NCBI RefSeq assembly: GCF_019130065.1
Contig: NZ_JAHSPG010000006.1
Location: 345,566 to 409,565, forward strand
Length of the DNA: 64,000 nt
Direction of reading: 5' to 3'
Source: Pinibacter aurantiacus
Lineage (GTDB): Bacteria > Bacteroidota > Bacteroidia > Chitinophagales > Chitinophagaceae
Shown here piece by piece: positions 36,992 to 47,068 of this stretch (the first letter of the stretch is position 1; every line of letters starts with the position of its first letter). The translations under genes and the position numbers were made by a program. The notes under the pieces are model-generated. The model was given only the letters and a program-made list of their open reading frames with translations, was not told where the DNA came from and searched no databases.

Positions 36992-39900
36992 ATGAAACGA
37001 TTATTGTTTTCCCTATTCGTATCGCTATTGATAACGATTGTGGCAACGGCGCAATCCACCCAGATCAAAGGAAAGGTGGTGGACGGCGACGGATCCCCGG
37101 TTCGCGGTGCCAGCGTTGTTATCGATAAATCCAAAACAGGCGCCTCCACTACAGACGACGGGTCTTTCTCGATCTCGGTTAAAGATGGCTCACAGGTAGT
37201 TAATCTCACCATCACCAGCAAAGGTTTTAAGACACTCAGGACCGCGGCGAAAGTTGGAATTATTGCCACTATAACCATGGAGAAAGAAATCTCCAATATG
37301 GATGAAGTGGTAGTGGTTGGTTACCAAACCATGAAAAGGAGAGACCTTACTTCTTCTGTGTCATCCGTTACTGCCAAGGACCTGAAAGATGTGCCTGTAA
37401 GTACGGCTGCAGAAGCTGTAACCGGCCGTTTGGCAGGTGTGCAGGTAACTACAACCGAAGGTCAGCCCGGAGCAACTGTCCTCATTCGTGTACGCGGAGG
37501 CGGATCGCTTACGCAGGACAACTCACCACTTTACATTGTGGACGGAATCCAGGTGGAAAATGCCCTTTCATTACTGGCGCCATCTGAAATTGCAAGCGTG
37601 GACGTTTTGAAAGATGCGTCTGCAACTGCGATCTACGGAGCCCGCGGTGCAAACGGTGTGGTGTTGATCACTACAAAAGGCGGTAAGGTAGGCAAGGCAA
37701 AAGTAACATACGATGGTACGTTTGGTGTGAGAAACATTGCCAAAACATTGGATGTTATGAATCCTTACGATTTTGTAAACTATCAATCCGAATTATACAA
37801 AACCATGTATAACGGAACTTCTGATTCAACGAAGTTCGCCACTAAATACGGTCAGTTTGCAGACATGGACCTGTACCACCAAATGCCGGCGGTAAACTGG
37901 CAGGACCAGGTGTTCGGCCGCAATGCAATGGCGCAAAACAATACGATCAACGTAACGGGCGGTGTTAAAGGGACTACTTACTCCCTGACGCTGAACAATA
38001 ACAAAGAAGATGCGATCATGCTGGGCTCGGGCTTTAAGCGTAACATGGCTTCTTTCAGACTCGACAATGCATTGTCCGACAAAATAAAAATGGGTTTCAA
38101 CATCCGCTACAGTTCACAACAGGTAGAAGGCGGCGGTACTTCCAATACGGGCAGCCAGGGAAATAACAAGTTGAGAAACATTGTGAAATACCAACCGTAC
38201 CAGTCAGAAACAACTTTTGATCAGGATGTCGTGCTCGATCCTGTAACTTATAACAGTTCCGCGATTGTTAACCCGATTGTGTTTGTAAATGACGATGTAA
38301 GACGCCAGAAGCAAAACACTATCGTTGTAGACGGTTATGCGAGCTGGCAGATAGTAAAAAATCTTACTTTCAAAACGACTATTGGTGCCACGCGTGCGGA
38401 TAGTGCCAGTAATTTGTACTCCGGTGTGTCAACTTACATCGCGAGACAATATGGAAACATGCCGGCCGCTACAATGGGAACATCGTACTCAACTTCCCTG
38501 AACAATTCAAATACGCTGGCCTATACAAACACTTTCAAAAACAAACATAGCCTGAACGTATTGCTTGGTGAGGAAACCTACCAGGTTAAATACAATTCAT
38601 TCAGTGCGACCAACTATTGGTATCCTGCTGAAATGAAGGCAGATCAGGTGTTCGCACAGTTTCAATCTTCGCAGCCTCCTACAGCGGCAAGTGTTCAGCC
38701 TACACCAACATCTTTCCAAACACAGTCACAATTGTTATCATTCTTTGGCCGTGCGAATTACTCATATGACGGCAAATACATTGCTACGCTTTCAATGCGT
38801 GCAGATGGTTCCTCTAAATTTTCCGACGGAAATCGCTGGGGTTACTTTCCTTCTGCATCTGTTGCATGGCGCTTATCACAGGAGAAATTCATGGAAGGCA
38901 TTATCGGCGGCGGCGCTGCAATCAGCGACATAAAATTGCGTGCAAGCTATGGTACAGCTGGTAACAACAGAATTTCAGACAACCTTTACAGAACGACATT
39001 TACCAACTCCCTGACTGAAGGCTATGGTTATAGCGTTGGAGCAACAAGTCCGGGACTTACTTCCGGAAGCCTTGCAAACAGCAACCTGAAATGGGAAACT
39101 ACCGTTTCGAGAAACGTCGGTTTGGACTTCGCATTTATGCACAACAGGTTGACAGCTTCAATTGATGGTTATGTGAACCAGACAAACGACCTGCTGCTGC
39201 TGGCAGATGTTCCGCCAACAAGCGGTTATACCAAACAGCTTCAGAATGCAGGAAAAATTCAAAATAAAGGTATAGAGCTGCAACTTAGCGGACAGGTCAT
39301 TAACAATAGAGATTTCAGCTGGACGGCAAGTTTTAACATTGCCCGCAACTGGAACAAAGTTATTGATCTCGGCATTGATCCTACAGGACACCCAAGACAA
39401 TCTTACCAGGTGCAGTCCGGTTGGGTAAATCAGATGTATGATTTTTATGTTCAGTTAGGTAAACCTGTTGGTCAGTTTTATGGATACGTAACAGACGGAT
39501 ATTACACCGCTGACGATTTCTCCGGCTACGACGCTGCTAAAAAAACATTCATTTTAAAACCAGGGGTGGCTGATGATAAAGAAGTTGCTTTGGGTGGTAA
39601 AAATATTGAACCAGGTATGTTGAAGCTGAAAAATTTAGGCGGAGACAGTGTGGTTAGAAGAGATGAGGACGAACAAGTATTGGGCAATGCGCAACCAATA
39701 TTCACCGGCGGTTTCAATAACCAATTTACCTACAAAGGATTTGATCTAAGCATCTTCATGAACTTCGTGTATGGCAACAAAGAGTATAACGCAAACAAAC
39801 TGGAGTTTACAACGACCTATCAATACACAGACAATAACCTGCTGAGCGTTGTAAAGGATCGTTACAGAATATACGATGAAGCCGGAAACAAAGTAACCGA

Positions 39901-40240
39901 CCTCAAACAACTGGATGCGATGAATCAAAATGCTAAAATATGGACACCTTCAAGAGGTAACTATTTCCTGCATTCTTATGGCATAGAAGACGGTTCTTTC
40001 CTCCGTATCAACAACGTTACATTGGGTTATACACTTCCTGCAAATTTGTTGGCTAAGACTAAATTCATTTCGAAAGTGAGAATTTATGCTACAGTAAATA
40101 ATCTGTACACATTTACCAACTATTCAGGATTTGACCCGGAAGCCAGCACCAGGAGATCAACACCGGAAACACCGGGTGTGGACTATGCAACATATCCACG
40201 CAGCAGATTTTACCTTGGCGGCCTTAGTGTAACTTTTTAA
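36992..40240 (+). CDS. susC: SusC/RagA-family TonB-dependent outer-membrane transporter
   Basis: 1082 residues. Signal peptide (about 1-20), a carboxypeptidase-regulatory-like domain (IKGKVVDGDGSPVRGASV, about 24-95), the TonB-box region MDEVVVVGYQ (about 103-112), the plug domain (GRLAGVQV, IRVRGGGS, PLYIVDGIQ, DASATAIYGARGANGVVLIT) and a beta-barrel that ends in a strand closing with F (SVTF). No STN domain or anti-sigma partner is present. With the SusD 18 bases downstream it should import pectin oligosaccharides into the periplasm; substrate inferred from the PL1, GH28 and GH105 neighbours. Confidence 0.95.
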   Translation: MKRLLFSLFVSLLITIVATAQSTQIKGKVVDGDGSPVRGASVVIDKSKTGASTTDDGSFSISVKDGSQVVNLTITSKGFKTLRTAAKVGIIATITMEKEISNMDEVVVVGYQTMKRRDLTSSVSSVTAKDLKDVPVSTAAEAVTGRLAGVQVTTTEGQPGATVLIRVRGGGSLTQDNSPLYIVDGIQVENALSLLAPSEIASVDVLKDASATAIYGARGANGVVLITTKGGKVGKAKVTYDGTFGVRNIAKTLDVMNPYDFVNYQSELYKTMYNGTSDSTKFATKYGQFADMDLYHQMPAVNWQDQVFGRNAMAQNNTINVTGGVKGTTYSLTLNNNKEDAIMLGSGFKRNMASFRLDNALSDKIKMGFNIRYSSQQVEGGGTSNTGSQGNNKLRNIVKYQPYQSETTFDQDVVLDPVTYNSSAIVNPIVFVNDDVRRQKQNTIVVDGYASWQIVKNLTFKTTIGATRADSASNLYSGVSTYIARQYGNMPAATMGTSYSTSLNNSNTLAYTNTFKNKHSLNVLLGEETYQVKYNSFSATNYWYPAEMKADQVFAQFQSSQPPTAASVQPTPTSFQTQSQLLSFFGRANYSYDGKYIATLSMRADGSSKFSDGNRWGYFPSASVAWRLSQEKFMEGIIGGGAAISDIKLRASYGTAGNNRISDNLYRTTFTNSLTEGYGYSVGATSPGLTSGSLANSNLKWETTVSRNVGLDFAFMHNRLTASIDGYVNQTNDLLLLADVPPTSGYTKQLQNAGKIQNKGIELQLSGQVINNRDFSWTASFNIARNWNKVIDLGIDPTGHPRQSYQVQSGWVNQMYDFYVQLGKPVGQFYGYVTDGYYTADDFSGYDAAKKTFILKPGVADDKEVALGGKNIEPGMLKLKNLGGDSVVRRDEDEQVLGNAQPIFTGGFNNQFTYKGFDLSIFMNFVYGNKEYNANKLEFTTTYQYTDNNLLSVVKDRYRIYDEAGNKVTDLKQLDAMNQNAKIWTPSRGNYFLHSYGIEDGSFLRINNVTLGYTLPANLLAKTKFISKVRIYATVNNLYTFTNYSGFDPEASTRRSTPETPGVDYATYPRSRFYLGGLSVTF

Positions 40241-40258
40241 TAGCAAAAGAAAATTGTA

Positions 40259-42130
40259 ATGAAACTTAATATCATCAAAATATTACCACTGTCAATGATC
40301 GCCTTAGGCGCATTGACATTACCATCCTGCAAGAAATATCTTGATACGGATCTTCTTTCCAGCGTTTCAACAGATGCCGTGTTCAGTAGTGTTACCAATA
40401 CGCAATCAGCCATCAACGGTGTTTATAATCAGCTGACCGGTGACCAGGCTTATGGCATACGTTTGAGCCTGTATTTCGCACAATCGGCCGACGACTTTAA
40501 AACATCGGGTTCAAAGGATGGTGGTCGACGTGACTTCAGCATGTTTTGTGTGAACCCGGCGAATACAGAACTTGCCAACCCGTTTAATAATTTGTTTGCA
40601 GGAATAGAAAGAGCAAACATTTGTATCAAATACATCCCGAAATCAGATCTCTATACAAAAGGAAATGCGTCACAGCAAACCAGCATGAAGAAAATGTATG
40701 GTGAAGCTTTGACATTGCGTTCAATGTTCATTCTCGAAGTTTTGAGAAACTGGGGAGATGCACCGGTTTCGCTTGTTCCTTCTTCGGATGTTACCAATTT
40801 GTACATTCCAAATATCAACAGGGATTCATTATACGATCACGTGTTGAATGATCTTAAAACTGCAGAAGACTTAGTTCCATGGCGTTCAGAAACCGGCGAT
40901 CCTGCTACGAAAATTTCAAAAGCTGTGGTAAAAGCAATGCGTGCGAGAATTGCATTGTATCGGGGTGGATTTTCATTGCGTGGCGATTCAAAACAAATGG
41001 AGCGCAGAAGCGATTATAAAACCTATTACCAGATCGCAATGGATGAGTGTAAGGATATCATGCAGAAAAACGAAAACGGTTTGAACCCAAGCTATGAGAA
41101 CCTGTTCAAATCATTGCATACATCTTCCAACAGTTATGTAGCAGACAATGCCAATGAGATGATGTGGGTAGTGGGAGCGTCTACTGCCGGCGGTTTGGCA
41201 AATACCGATACCAAGCTCGGCTATTACAATGGTATAAAATCTGCCAGCACAACTTTGGGTACAGGTGGTGGTGGTATCACTGCCATACCAACTTACTTTT
41301 ATGAGTTCGATTCAATTGGTGATGCCCGTCGCGATGTAACATTGGCTTATATACAAATCGACAACAAAGATCAAAAGACTTTGCAGGCTGCTGATGCGAT
41401 GACAGACGGTAAGTTCAGAAGAAACTGGACCAACAACAGCACAGCTCAGTATATGGAAATTCAGTGGCCGTTGCTGCGCTTTGCAGACGTGTTGCTGATG
41501 TATGCAGAAGCAGATAACGAAATAAACGGTACGCCATCTTCTGCTGCCCAAAACGCTTTGAAGAGAGTAAGAGACAGAGCCTATGCGGGTTACCTCGATC
41601 GTGAGCCTGCCATACCAACCAGCCATGATGGATTTTTCAATGCACTTGTACAAGAGCGCTTGCTTGAGTTTGGCGGCGAAGGCATTCGCAAATATGACCT
41701 GATAAGATGGAACCTGATTGGCGCGAAGATCAATGAAACAAGAACGAAGTTGACGCAGTTTGCAGATACAACCGGTTTGAATTCTGGTCGTTATGCCAAT
41801 GTTCCAATGGTGATATATGCAAAAACAAATGCGTTCCTTAATGCAGCTATTCCGCAGGAAATGTCATCGCTTACGCTTGCCACAGATGCAGTAGGCGGTA
41901 CAGGTCCAGTTGCTAAAGTATATTTTACGCCGTCCCCTATCACCACAGCTCCGACAGGCTACACAGCATACAACTGGAGAAAACAGATTAAAGTGGCGAC
42001 GTACCTGAATGATGCGAACCAGGGATATGCGTATTATTTCAAAGCGAATTTCAGCGAATTGCTGCCGTTCCCGAATACAGCGATCAATACGAATTTTAAC
42101 CTGGTGCAAAACCCGTATTATGGACAGTAG
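40259..42130 (+). CDS. susD: SusD/RagB-family surface glycan-binding lipoprotein
   Basis: 623 residues with lipobox LPSC (Cys24). The N-terminal SusD-like helical domain begins CKKYLDTDLLSSVSTDAVFS; TPR-like helices follow (YGEALTLRSMFILEVLRNW). The C-terminal domain has the usual NALKRVRDRAY and LVQERLLEFGGEGIRKYDLIRW signatures (about 425-485). It caps the SusC channel and binds the incoming oligosaccharide. The 18-bp spacing to susC indicates one transcript. Confidence 0.95.
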   Translation: MKLNIIKILPLSMIALGALTLPSCKKYLDTDLLSSVSTDAVFSSVTNTQSAINGVYNQLTGDQAYGIRLSLYFAQSADDFKTSGSKDGGRRDFSMFCVNPANTELANPFNNLFAGIERANICIKYIPKSDLYTKGNASQQTSMKKMYGEALTLRSMFILEVLRNWGDAPVSLVPSSDVTNLYIPNINRDSLYDHVLNDLKTAEDLVPWRSETGDPATKISKAVVKAMRARIALYRGGFSLRGDSKQMERRSDYKTYYQIAMDECKDIMQKNENGLNPSYENLFKSLHTSSNSYVADNANEMMWVVGASTAGGLANTDTKLGYYNGIKSASTTLGTGGGGITAIPTYFYEFDSIGDARRDVTLAYIQIDNKDQKTLQAADAMTDGKFRRNWTNNSTAQYMEIQWPLLRFADVLLMYAEADNEINGTPSSAAQNALKRVRDRAYAGYLDREPAIPTSHDGFFNALVQERLLEFGGEGIRKYDLIRWNLIGAKINETRTKLTQFADTTGLNSGRYANVPMVIYAKTNAFLNAAIPQEMSSLTLATDAVGGTGPVAKVYFTPSPITTAPTGYTAYNWRKQIKVATYLNDANQGYAYYFKANFSELLPFPNTAINTNFNLVQNPYYGQ

Positions 42131-42238
42131 GAGAAATTGAAAGTTGAGAGTTGTTGGCGTTCGATTTTGAATAGTCGTGATTAAAGCCTAACACAACCTA
42201 CAATTGTCGACTGATTTTTCCTAACAAAAAACTCAAAC

Positions 42239-43834
42239 ATGAAACAAAGAATATTTAACCTTCTATATATCGGTGCAACGGCTCTGGCTGTTGCCAACCT
42301 TGCGTCTTGCGATAAAACCGGCGGTTTTCAGGACCCTTCGTTTTCACGCATGTTCATGCCTAACTCGGCATTGAAAGCAACAACAGATGCTACTACAGCT
42401 ACGTTGTCGTGGGGAGGCTCATTGTATAATGATACTGCAGCAAATAAAATCTACTATGTGCTTCAACTCGCGTCCGATGCAGCCTTTACAAGCATTGTGC
42501 GCACAGACACAACAACAGCGCTTAACAAAAAGTACACAGATGCTGATCTGGCTGTGAAGAAAGATTACTATCCGCAGGTGAAAGTGCTTGGAGTAAATGG
42601 CGCCGGAGACTCACAGTGGTTGAAAGGAAACAAGTTTTCAATACTCGGAGAAAATCTTTTCATTACACCATCCGGTGGAGATATTCAATACTACACGGCA
42701 ATACTTCGTTGGAGGCACCAGGATGGCCTGACAAAAGTGACCATCACAAATAACGGAGCGTCTGTTGATTCATTAATATCTGCGGACACATTATTCTTGA
42801 GAAACTTAACTCCCAAGACAACTTATACCGCTGAGCTTTTCAAAGGAGCAACGAGCAAAGGAACAATGACCTTTACTACGAAAGACGCGGGCATGTTCAC
42901 CAAGATTATTGACCCTTCCGCAAGCTTAAGTACAGAGATAACAAACGCAAGTTCCGGTGCCGTATTAGGTCTGATGGATGGAACATATGATTTGGGTGCT
43001 GGTTCTTCTGGTTTTGCTGTTACTGGTAAGAATATCACGATAGCTTCTGTTTCAGGCGCTTCCACTAATGTTACAATATTAAATGCCGATTTTATTCTGA
43101 AGGGAGCCGGTGCTGGAATTAAACTATCTGGTCTTACATTGTCCGGACCAGCCAAAGGCTATGTTGTTGACATTGCAGCTGACGCAACTGGTGTTGGCGA
43201 CATTACGCTTGAAAATTGCAACATAGTATTTCCATCAGGAGGATTTGCAATTGTGAGAGCAAACAGAGGCGCCACAACAATGGGTACGCTTACCATTACT
43301 GATTGCGTGGGGATTGGGTTGGGCCTTAACGACAACTACGGAATTGCAATGATGGACAAGATAAAGTTCGCTGCTGTTGTTATTAAGAATAGTACTTTCA
43401 GTGGCTTCAAAAGAAATATAGTAAGTGCCCCGACCACTCTTGCCGGATGGGCAGCACCTATCACCATCGATAAGTGCACGTTTAATTATTTTGGAGGAGG
43501 AAGTAAGGCGGCTGTTGCCGATTGCGGAGCAAACAATTTAACGCTGACAATTAAAAATACGATTCTGGCCAACACTCCGCTGAACCTGGAAACGGTATTA
43601 GCCGCTGCGATTGTTTCCTCTACTAATACACCGTCTTTAAGTAAAGTATTTTATTTTAATTGCAATACCGGGGGAGCAACATCTGGACCACTCACCTGGC
43701 CCACAGGTGCTGCAGCAACAACTGACATTTCATGGACTTCAACAACAACTGATTTCACTTTGCCAGCCGCTTCATCATTAAGAACAGCGGGAACGGATGG
43801 TGGTTGTGTTGGAGATCCCCGTTGGGCAAAATAG
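42239..43834 (+). CDS. Surface lipoprotein with fibronectin-like and beta-helix domains (DUF4957/DUF5123 type)
   Basis: 531 residues with lipobox LASC (Cys24). Residues about 38-215 look like two fibronectin/Ig-like domains (ATLSWGGSLYNDT, AILRWRHQDG, LTPKTTYTAELFKG). Residues about 225-531 are a parallel beta-helix with pectate-lyase-like coils (ITIASVSGASTNVTI, ITLENCNIVFPSGG, LTIKNTILANTP) and the ending GGCVGDPRW, a common close of DUF5123 proteins. Such proteins follow susD in pectin loci and are thought to bind polygalacturonate at the cell surface; catalysis is not assumed. It is probably the third gene of the susC transcript. Confidence 0.8.
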   Translation: MKQRIFNLLYIGATALAVANLASCDKTGGFQDPSFSRMFMPNSALKATTDATTATLSWGGSLYNDTAANKIYYVLQLASDAAFTSIVRTDTTTALNKKYTDADLAVKKDYYPQVKVLGVNGAGDSQWLKGNKFSILGENLFITPSGGDIQYYTAILRWRHQDGLTKVTITNNGASVDSLISADTLFLRNLTPKTTYTAELFKGATSKGTMTFTTKDAGMFTKIIDPSASLSTEITNASSGAVLGLMDGTYDLGAGSSGFAVTGKNITIASVSGASTNVTILNADFILKGAGAGIKLSGLTLSGPAKGYVVDIAADATGVGDITLENCNIVFPSGGFAIVRANRGATTMGTLTITDCVGIGLGLNDNYGIAMMDKIKFAAVVIKNSTFSGFKRNIVSAPTTLAGWAAPITIDKCTFNYFGGGSKAAVADCGANNLTLTIKNTILANTPLNLETVLAAAIVSSTNTPSLSKVFYFNCNTGGATSGPLTWPTGAAATTDISWTSTTTDFTLPAASSLRTAGTDGGCVGDPRWAK

Positions 43835-43840
43835 AACTAG

Positions 43841-43930
43841 TCGTTAGTTTATAGTTGTTGGTTGTTTGAGTTCAATTCTGAGCATTCATCATTAAAGCTC
43901 AACAACCAACAACTATCAACTAACAACCAA
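43841..43930. repeat. Near-perfect hairpin of GTTGTTGG-type repeats
   Basis: CGTTAGTTTATAGTTGTTGG... (43842-43870) is nearly the reverse complement of the stretch 43897-43929, with a loop of about 26 bases. It follows the beta-helix gene stop and could end transcription of the susCD row. The remaining bases to 44003 hold TTACTTTTTTG, a poor -7 candidate. Confidence 0.8.
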
Positions 43931-44003
43931 AAGAGAAACCCCTTAACCCCTATATCCTAATGCCCTCTACTTACTTTTTTGTAGGTCAAAAAACAATTAG
44001 GAC

Positions 44004-45368
44004 ATGATCCGTAAACCAATGATGCTAGTACTTGCCTCGGCCGTTTTAACGGCCGTTGCATGTACAGCACAACAGCCAGTAATTTCAGCAACAGACAGAG
44101 CAATCGCATTTCCGGGCGCGGAAGGTTTTGGTAAATACACGACCGGAGGCCGCGGTGGCAAAGTTTGGATCGTTAACAATTTAAACGATGCAGGTCCCGG
44201 CAGTTTGCGTGAAGCAGTAGAAGCCAAAGGGCCGCGTATCATCGTGTTCGCTGTTTCCGGTACCATCGAACTAGCTTCAAAACTCGCTATCAAAAATGGT
44301 GACATGACCATTGCCGGACAATCAGCACCGGGAGATGGCATTTGCCTCAAAAATTATTCGTTCGTTATAGAAGCCGACAATGTAATTGTTCGCTACATGC
44401 GCTCGCGCCTTGGTGCAGAAAAACACCAGGAAGATGATGCAATGGGCGGCACAAGGCAACACAACAATATCATCATCGATCATTGCTCTGCGAGTTGGTC
44501 AGTTGATGAAACGGCTTCGTTTTATCACAACAGAAACTTTACCATGCAATGGTGCATCGCTGCTGAAAGTTTAAACAACTCTGTTCATTCAAAAGGCGAG
44601 CATGGTTACGGTGGTATCTGGGGTGGAGAAAGCGCAACGTTTCATCACAATCTGCTCGCAGATCACAAGAGCCGCAATCCTCGTTTCAGTGGTTCGGCCA
44701 CCACACCCAATGACCCGGATGAGCTCGTTGATTTTCGCAACAACGTAGTTTTCAACTGGGGCGAAAACAGTAGCTACGGCGGAGAAAAAGGTTCTTACAA
44801 CATGGTGTGCAACTATTATAAACCCGGCCCTGCAACAAAAGGAAAAATTGCGGATCGGATCGTTCAACCCTGGAGCCCGCTAGGCAAGTTTTATGTTTTC
44901 GGAAATGTTGTTGAAGGCAATGCTTCCGTTTCAACCGACAACTGGAACGGCGGTGTGCAAACAGTTAACCTCGATTCTGCAAAAGCCTTAGCACCTTTAG
45001 AAGTTGAAAAGATTAAATATACTTCCGCCAAAGAGGCTTACGCAGCAGTGTTGAAATATGCAGGTGCGAACAAATTTCGCGATGCTGCTGATCAGCGCGT
45101 GGTTGAACAGGCAAGAACCGGCAAAGCAACTACCGGAAAAAATAGAAATGGCATCATCGATTCTCCTGCCGATGTCGGCGGCTGGCCCGAATTACATTCT
45201 CTTCCTGCACCAACAGACAGCGATAAAGATGGTATGCCGGATGAATGGGAAACTGCGCATGGCCTGAATCCGAACAATGCTAATGATGCGGCAGCTTATA
45301 CGGTGGACAAACAGTACACGAATTTGGAAATGTATTTGAATGGGCTAGTTGCGGGAATAACTGAGTAA
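44004..45368 (+). CDS. Pectate lyase, PL1 family (exported)
   Basis: 454 residues with signal peptide to about residue 22 (...AVACTAQ). PL1-type opening AIAFPGAEGFGKYTTGGRGG (about 32-51), then VNNLNDAGPGSLREAV, TIAGQSAPGDGI, the calcium/catalytic region DDAMGGTRQHNNIIIDHCSAS (about 144-164), CSASWSVDE and KSRNPRF (about 226-232), whose arginine is the probable Bronsted base. The C-terminus ends with a calcium-binding type-3-repeat-like DSDKDGMPDEWE (about 410-421). It cuts polygalacturonate by beta-elimination to unsaturated ends, the substrate of the GH105 encoded at 48863. The last codons and TAA lie inside a tandem repeat. Confidence 0.93.
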   Translation: MIRKPMMLVLASAVLTAVACTAQQPVISATDRAIAFPGAEGFGKYTTGGRGGKVWIVNNLNDAGPGSLREAVEAKGPRIIVFAVSGTIELASKLAIKNGDMTIAGQSAPGDGICLKNYSFVIEADNVIVRYMRSRLGAEKHQEDDAMGGTRQHNNIIIDHCSASWSVDETASFYHNRNFTMQWCIAAESLNNSVHSKGEHGYGGIWGGESATFHHNLLADHKSRNPRFSGSATTPNDPDELVDFRNNVVFNWGENSSYGGEKGSYNMVCNYYKPGPATKGKIADRIVQPWSPLGKFYVFGNVVEGNASVSTDNWNGGVQTVNLDSAKALAPLEVEKIKYTSAKEAYAAVLKYAGANKFRDAADQRVVEQARTGKATTGKNRNGIIDSPADVGGWPELHSLPAPTDSDKDGMPDEWETAHGLNPNNANDAAAYTVDKQYTNLEMYLNGLVAGITE

Positions 45369-45432
45369 CTGAGTAACTGAGTAACTGAGTAACTGAGTAA
45401 CTGAGTAACTGAGTAACTGAGTAACTGAATAA
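45361..45432. repeat. Tandem 8-bp repeat CTGAGTAA at the end of the pectate lyase gene
   Basis: Eight perfect copies (45361-45424) followed by one CTGAATAA. The first copy contains the TAA stop of the pectate lyase. Related ACTGAATA units occur at 46952, 47021, 55512, 55861 and 63889. Confidence 0.95.
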
Positions 45433-45460
45433 CTGAAGGGTTGCCTACAATCGACCATCT

Positions 45461-45671
45461 CGCATCGTCATTGCCCGCCCGGATGAATCCGTTCGGACGG
45501 GCGAGCCACTGTGCTATCTGGTTGCTTGAATAATTACAGCGTATGTGCATCAAGGTAAGCGTGGCGAAGCAATCTCGATTTGGGTGTCCCTGATTGCTTC
45601 ACCCGTCGCTAATTTCGACTTTGCCTTAAGTAGTTCCATCATTCAATCTCGGCTTGGGCTCGCAATGACGT
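45461..45671. repeat. MITE-like element with CGTCATTGC ends
   Basis: CGTCATTGCCCGCCCGG at the left and CTCGCAATGACG at the right are inverted. Inside are a CGCCCGG...CGGACGGGCG hairpin (about 45477-45503) and GGCGAAGCAATCTC/CAATCTCGG. Parts of the same element occur at 50956 and 55547. The remainder of the 451-bp gap up to the lacI-type gene end shows no ORF of note. Confidence 0.75.
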
Positions 45672-45819
45672 GCAACGACAAGCATTGTTCATCTATATTC
45701 TCCTGTTGAAGAGTGCGACGCAACGGATGCCCAATCAAGGAACAACCGTTGATGATCCAAAATAAAAAAGCGTTTCGCGAAAACGCGAAACGCAATAATT
45801 TTCAACTTTCAACAGCCCT

Positions 45820-46854
45820 CTATTTCTTCCTCTCACTCGACTCTCTTACCACGAGCTCTGCGGGCAAAACAAAGTTTTCGAAATCTTTATCGGGGCGCTT
45901 GGCTTCAATTACTTTTAACAGAAGTTCAGTAGCCTTTTTGCCCATTTCAAAAGCCGGTTGTTTAATCACTGTCAGTGCGGGTTGCAGAAGATCTGCGTTT
46001 TCAGAATTGGAAAAGCCGACCAATGCGATATCTTCCGGTATCCTCATTTTTCTTGACTTGAAATAACGCAGTATTCCCATTGTCATCGTATCAGATCCGG
46101 CGAAGACAGCATCTGGTTTTTTCTTTTGTGCAAACAACGCATCCATTTCACGTTCAAGCTCAGCGTAATCCTGGCCGCCATGTTCACAATACCTGATCAG
46201 CTTTTCATCGATGGGCACATTATGATCTTGCAATGCTTTCTTATAACCACTCAATCTTCCCTGTGCAATAAACGAGTGTTCGGAAATATTGATATTGGCA
46301 ATGCGTTTAAAACCATTTTCAATCAAATGTACAGTGGCATTGTAGGCGCCGGTAGAGTTATCAATAATTACTTTATGTGTGTCGATCTCATCCACCACGC
46401 GGTCGAAAAAAACGATCGGTAGGCCCTTGTTGTGCAAACTTTTCAGGTGATCGAAGTTGGTTGTTTCCATCGAAACAGAAATCAGCAAACCATCGATAGA
46501 GCGGGAGGCAAGGTAGTTCAGGTCGATTACCTCGCGTTTGTACGATTCATGGCTCTGCGAAATGATTACGTTATAACCCCTGTCGTAGGCGATGGATTCA
46601 ATGCCATTGATGATCTGTGAAAAGAAGCTGTTGGCGATCTCGCAAACCACCACCCCAATAGAGCGGCTTCTTTTTTCCTTTAAACTTAATGCAATAGGGT
46701 TGGGCCTGTAGTTGTGTTCTTCAGCATAGGCTCGCACAAGCTTTTTCGTCTCCACACTTATCTCGTGACTGTCTCGCAGGGCACGTGAAACGGTTGAAGT
46801 AGAAAGGCCAAGGGCTGTAGCAATATCTTTTATAGTAATAGCTTCAAATCTCAT
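45820..46854 (-). CDS. LacI-family transcriptional regulator, probable pectin/galacturonate regulator
   Basis: 344 residues. The helix-turn-helix ITIKDIATALGLSTSTVSRA (about 7-26) is the classic LacI motif, followed by the hinge YRPNPIALSLKEKRS and a periplasmic-binding-protein-like ligand domain (IGVVVCEIANSFFSQII, GLPIVFFDRVVDEID, AVFAGSDTMTMGILRYF, GFSNSENADLLQPALTVIKQ). It is divergent from the GH28 gene and 343 bases from it. Three copies of a candidate operator lie upstream of susC, GH28 and uxaB. TTGCCGTCATTTTT in its own upstream region resembles the motif, so autoregulation is possible. The inducer is presumably a galacturonate intermediate (inference). Confidence 0.9.
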   Translation of the reverse strand: MRFEAITIKDIATALGLSTSTVSRALRDSHEISVETKKLVRAYAEEHNYRPNPIALSLKEKRSRSIGVVVCEIANSFFSQIINGIESIAYDRGYNVIISQSHESYKREVIDLNYLASRSIDGLLISVSMETTNFDHLKSLHNKGLPIVFFDRVVDEIDTHKVIIDNSTGAYNATVHLIENGFKRIANINISEHSFIAQGRLSGYKKALQDHNVPIDEKLIRYCEHGGQDYAELEREMDALFAQKKKPDAVFAGSDTMTMGILRYFKSRKMRIPEDIALVGFSNSENADLLQPALTVIKQPAFEMGKKATELLLKVIEAKRPDKDFENFVLPAELVVRESSERKK

Positions 46855-46950
46855 AGTTCATTCGTCTGTCGGATGGGATGAAGATAGGGAAAAATGACGG
46901 CAATGTAAAATGTTGATTATTAGGTGTTTGAAAGCGTCTCTCGGATATTC

Positions 46951-47057
46951 AAATAACTGAATAACTGATTAACTGAATAACTGAATGTTTTTAATGAGTT
47001 TTTCACTTCGTCTTTCAACCACTCAGTTATTCAGTTAATCAGTTATTCAGTTATTAT
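46951..47057. repeat. Long inverted repeat of ACTGAATA units between lacI-type gene and GH28
   Basis: AATAACTGAATAACTGATTA... (46951-46986) faces ...CAGTTAATCAGTTATTCAGT... (47021-47056) across about 34 bases, giving a stem of about 30 bp. It is placed between two divergent genes, so it is not a simple gene-end terminator. Confidence 0.9.
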
Positions 47058-47068
47058 TCACCCGATAA

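Noticed and set aside
45461..45671. Insertion sequence remnant
   Set aside because: There are inverted ends but no transposase coding trace, so I list it only as a repeat element.
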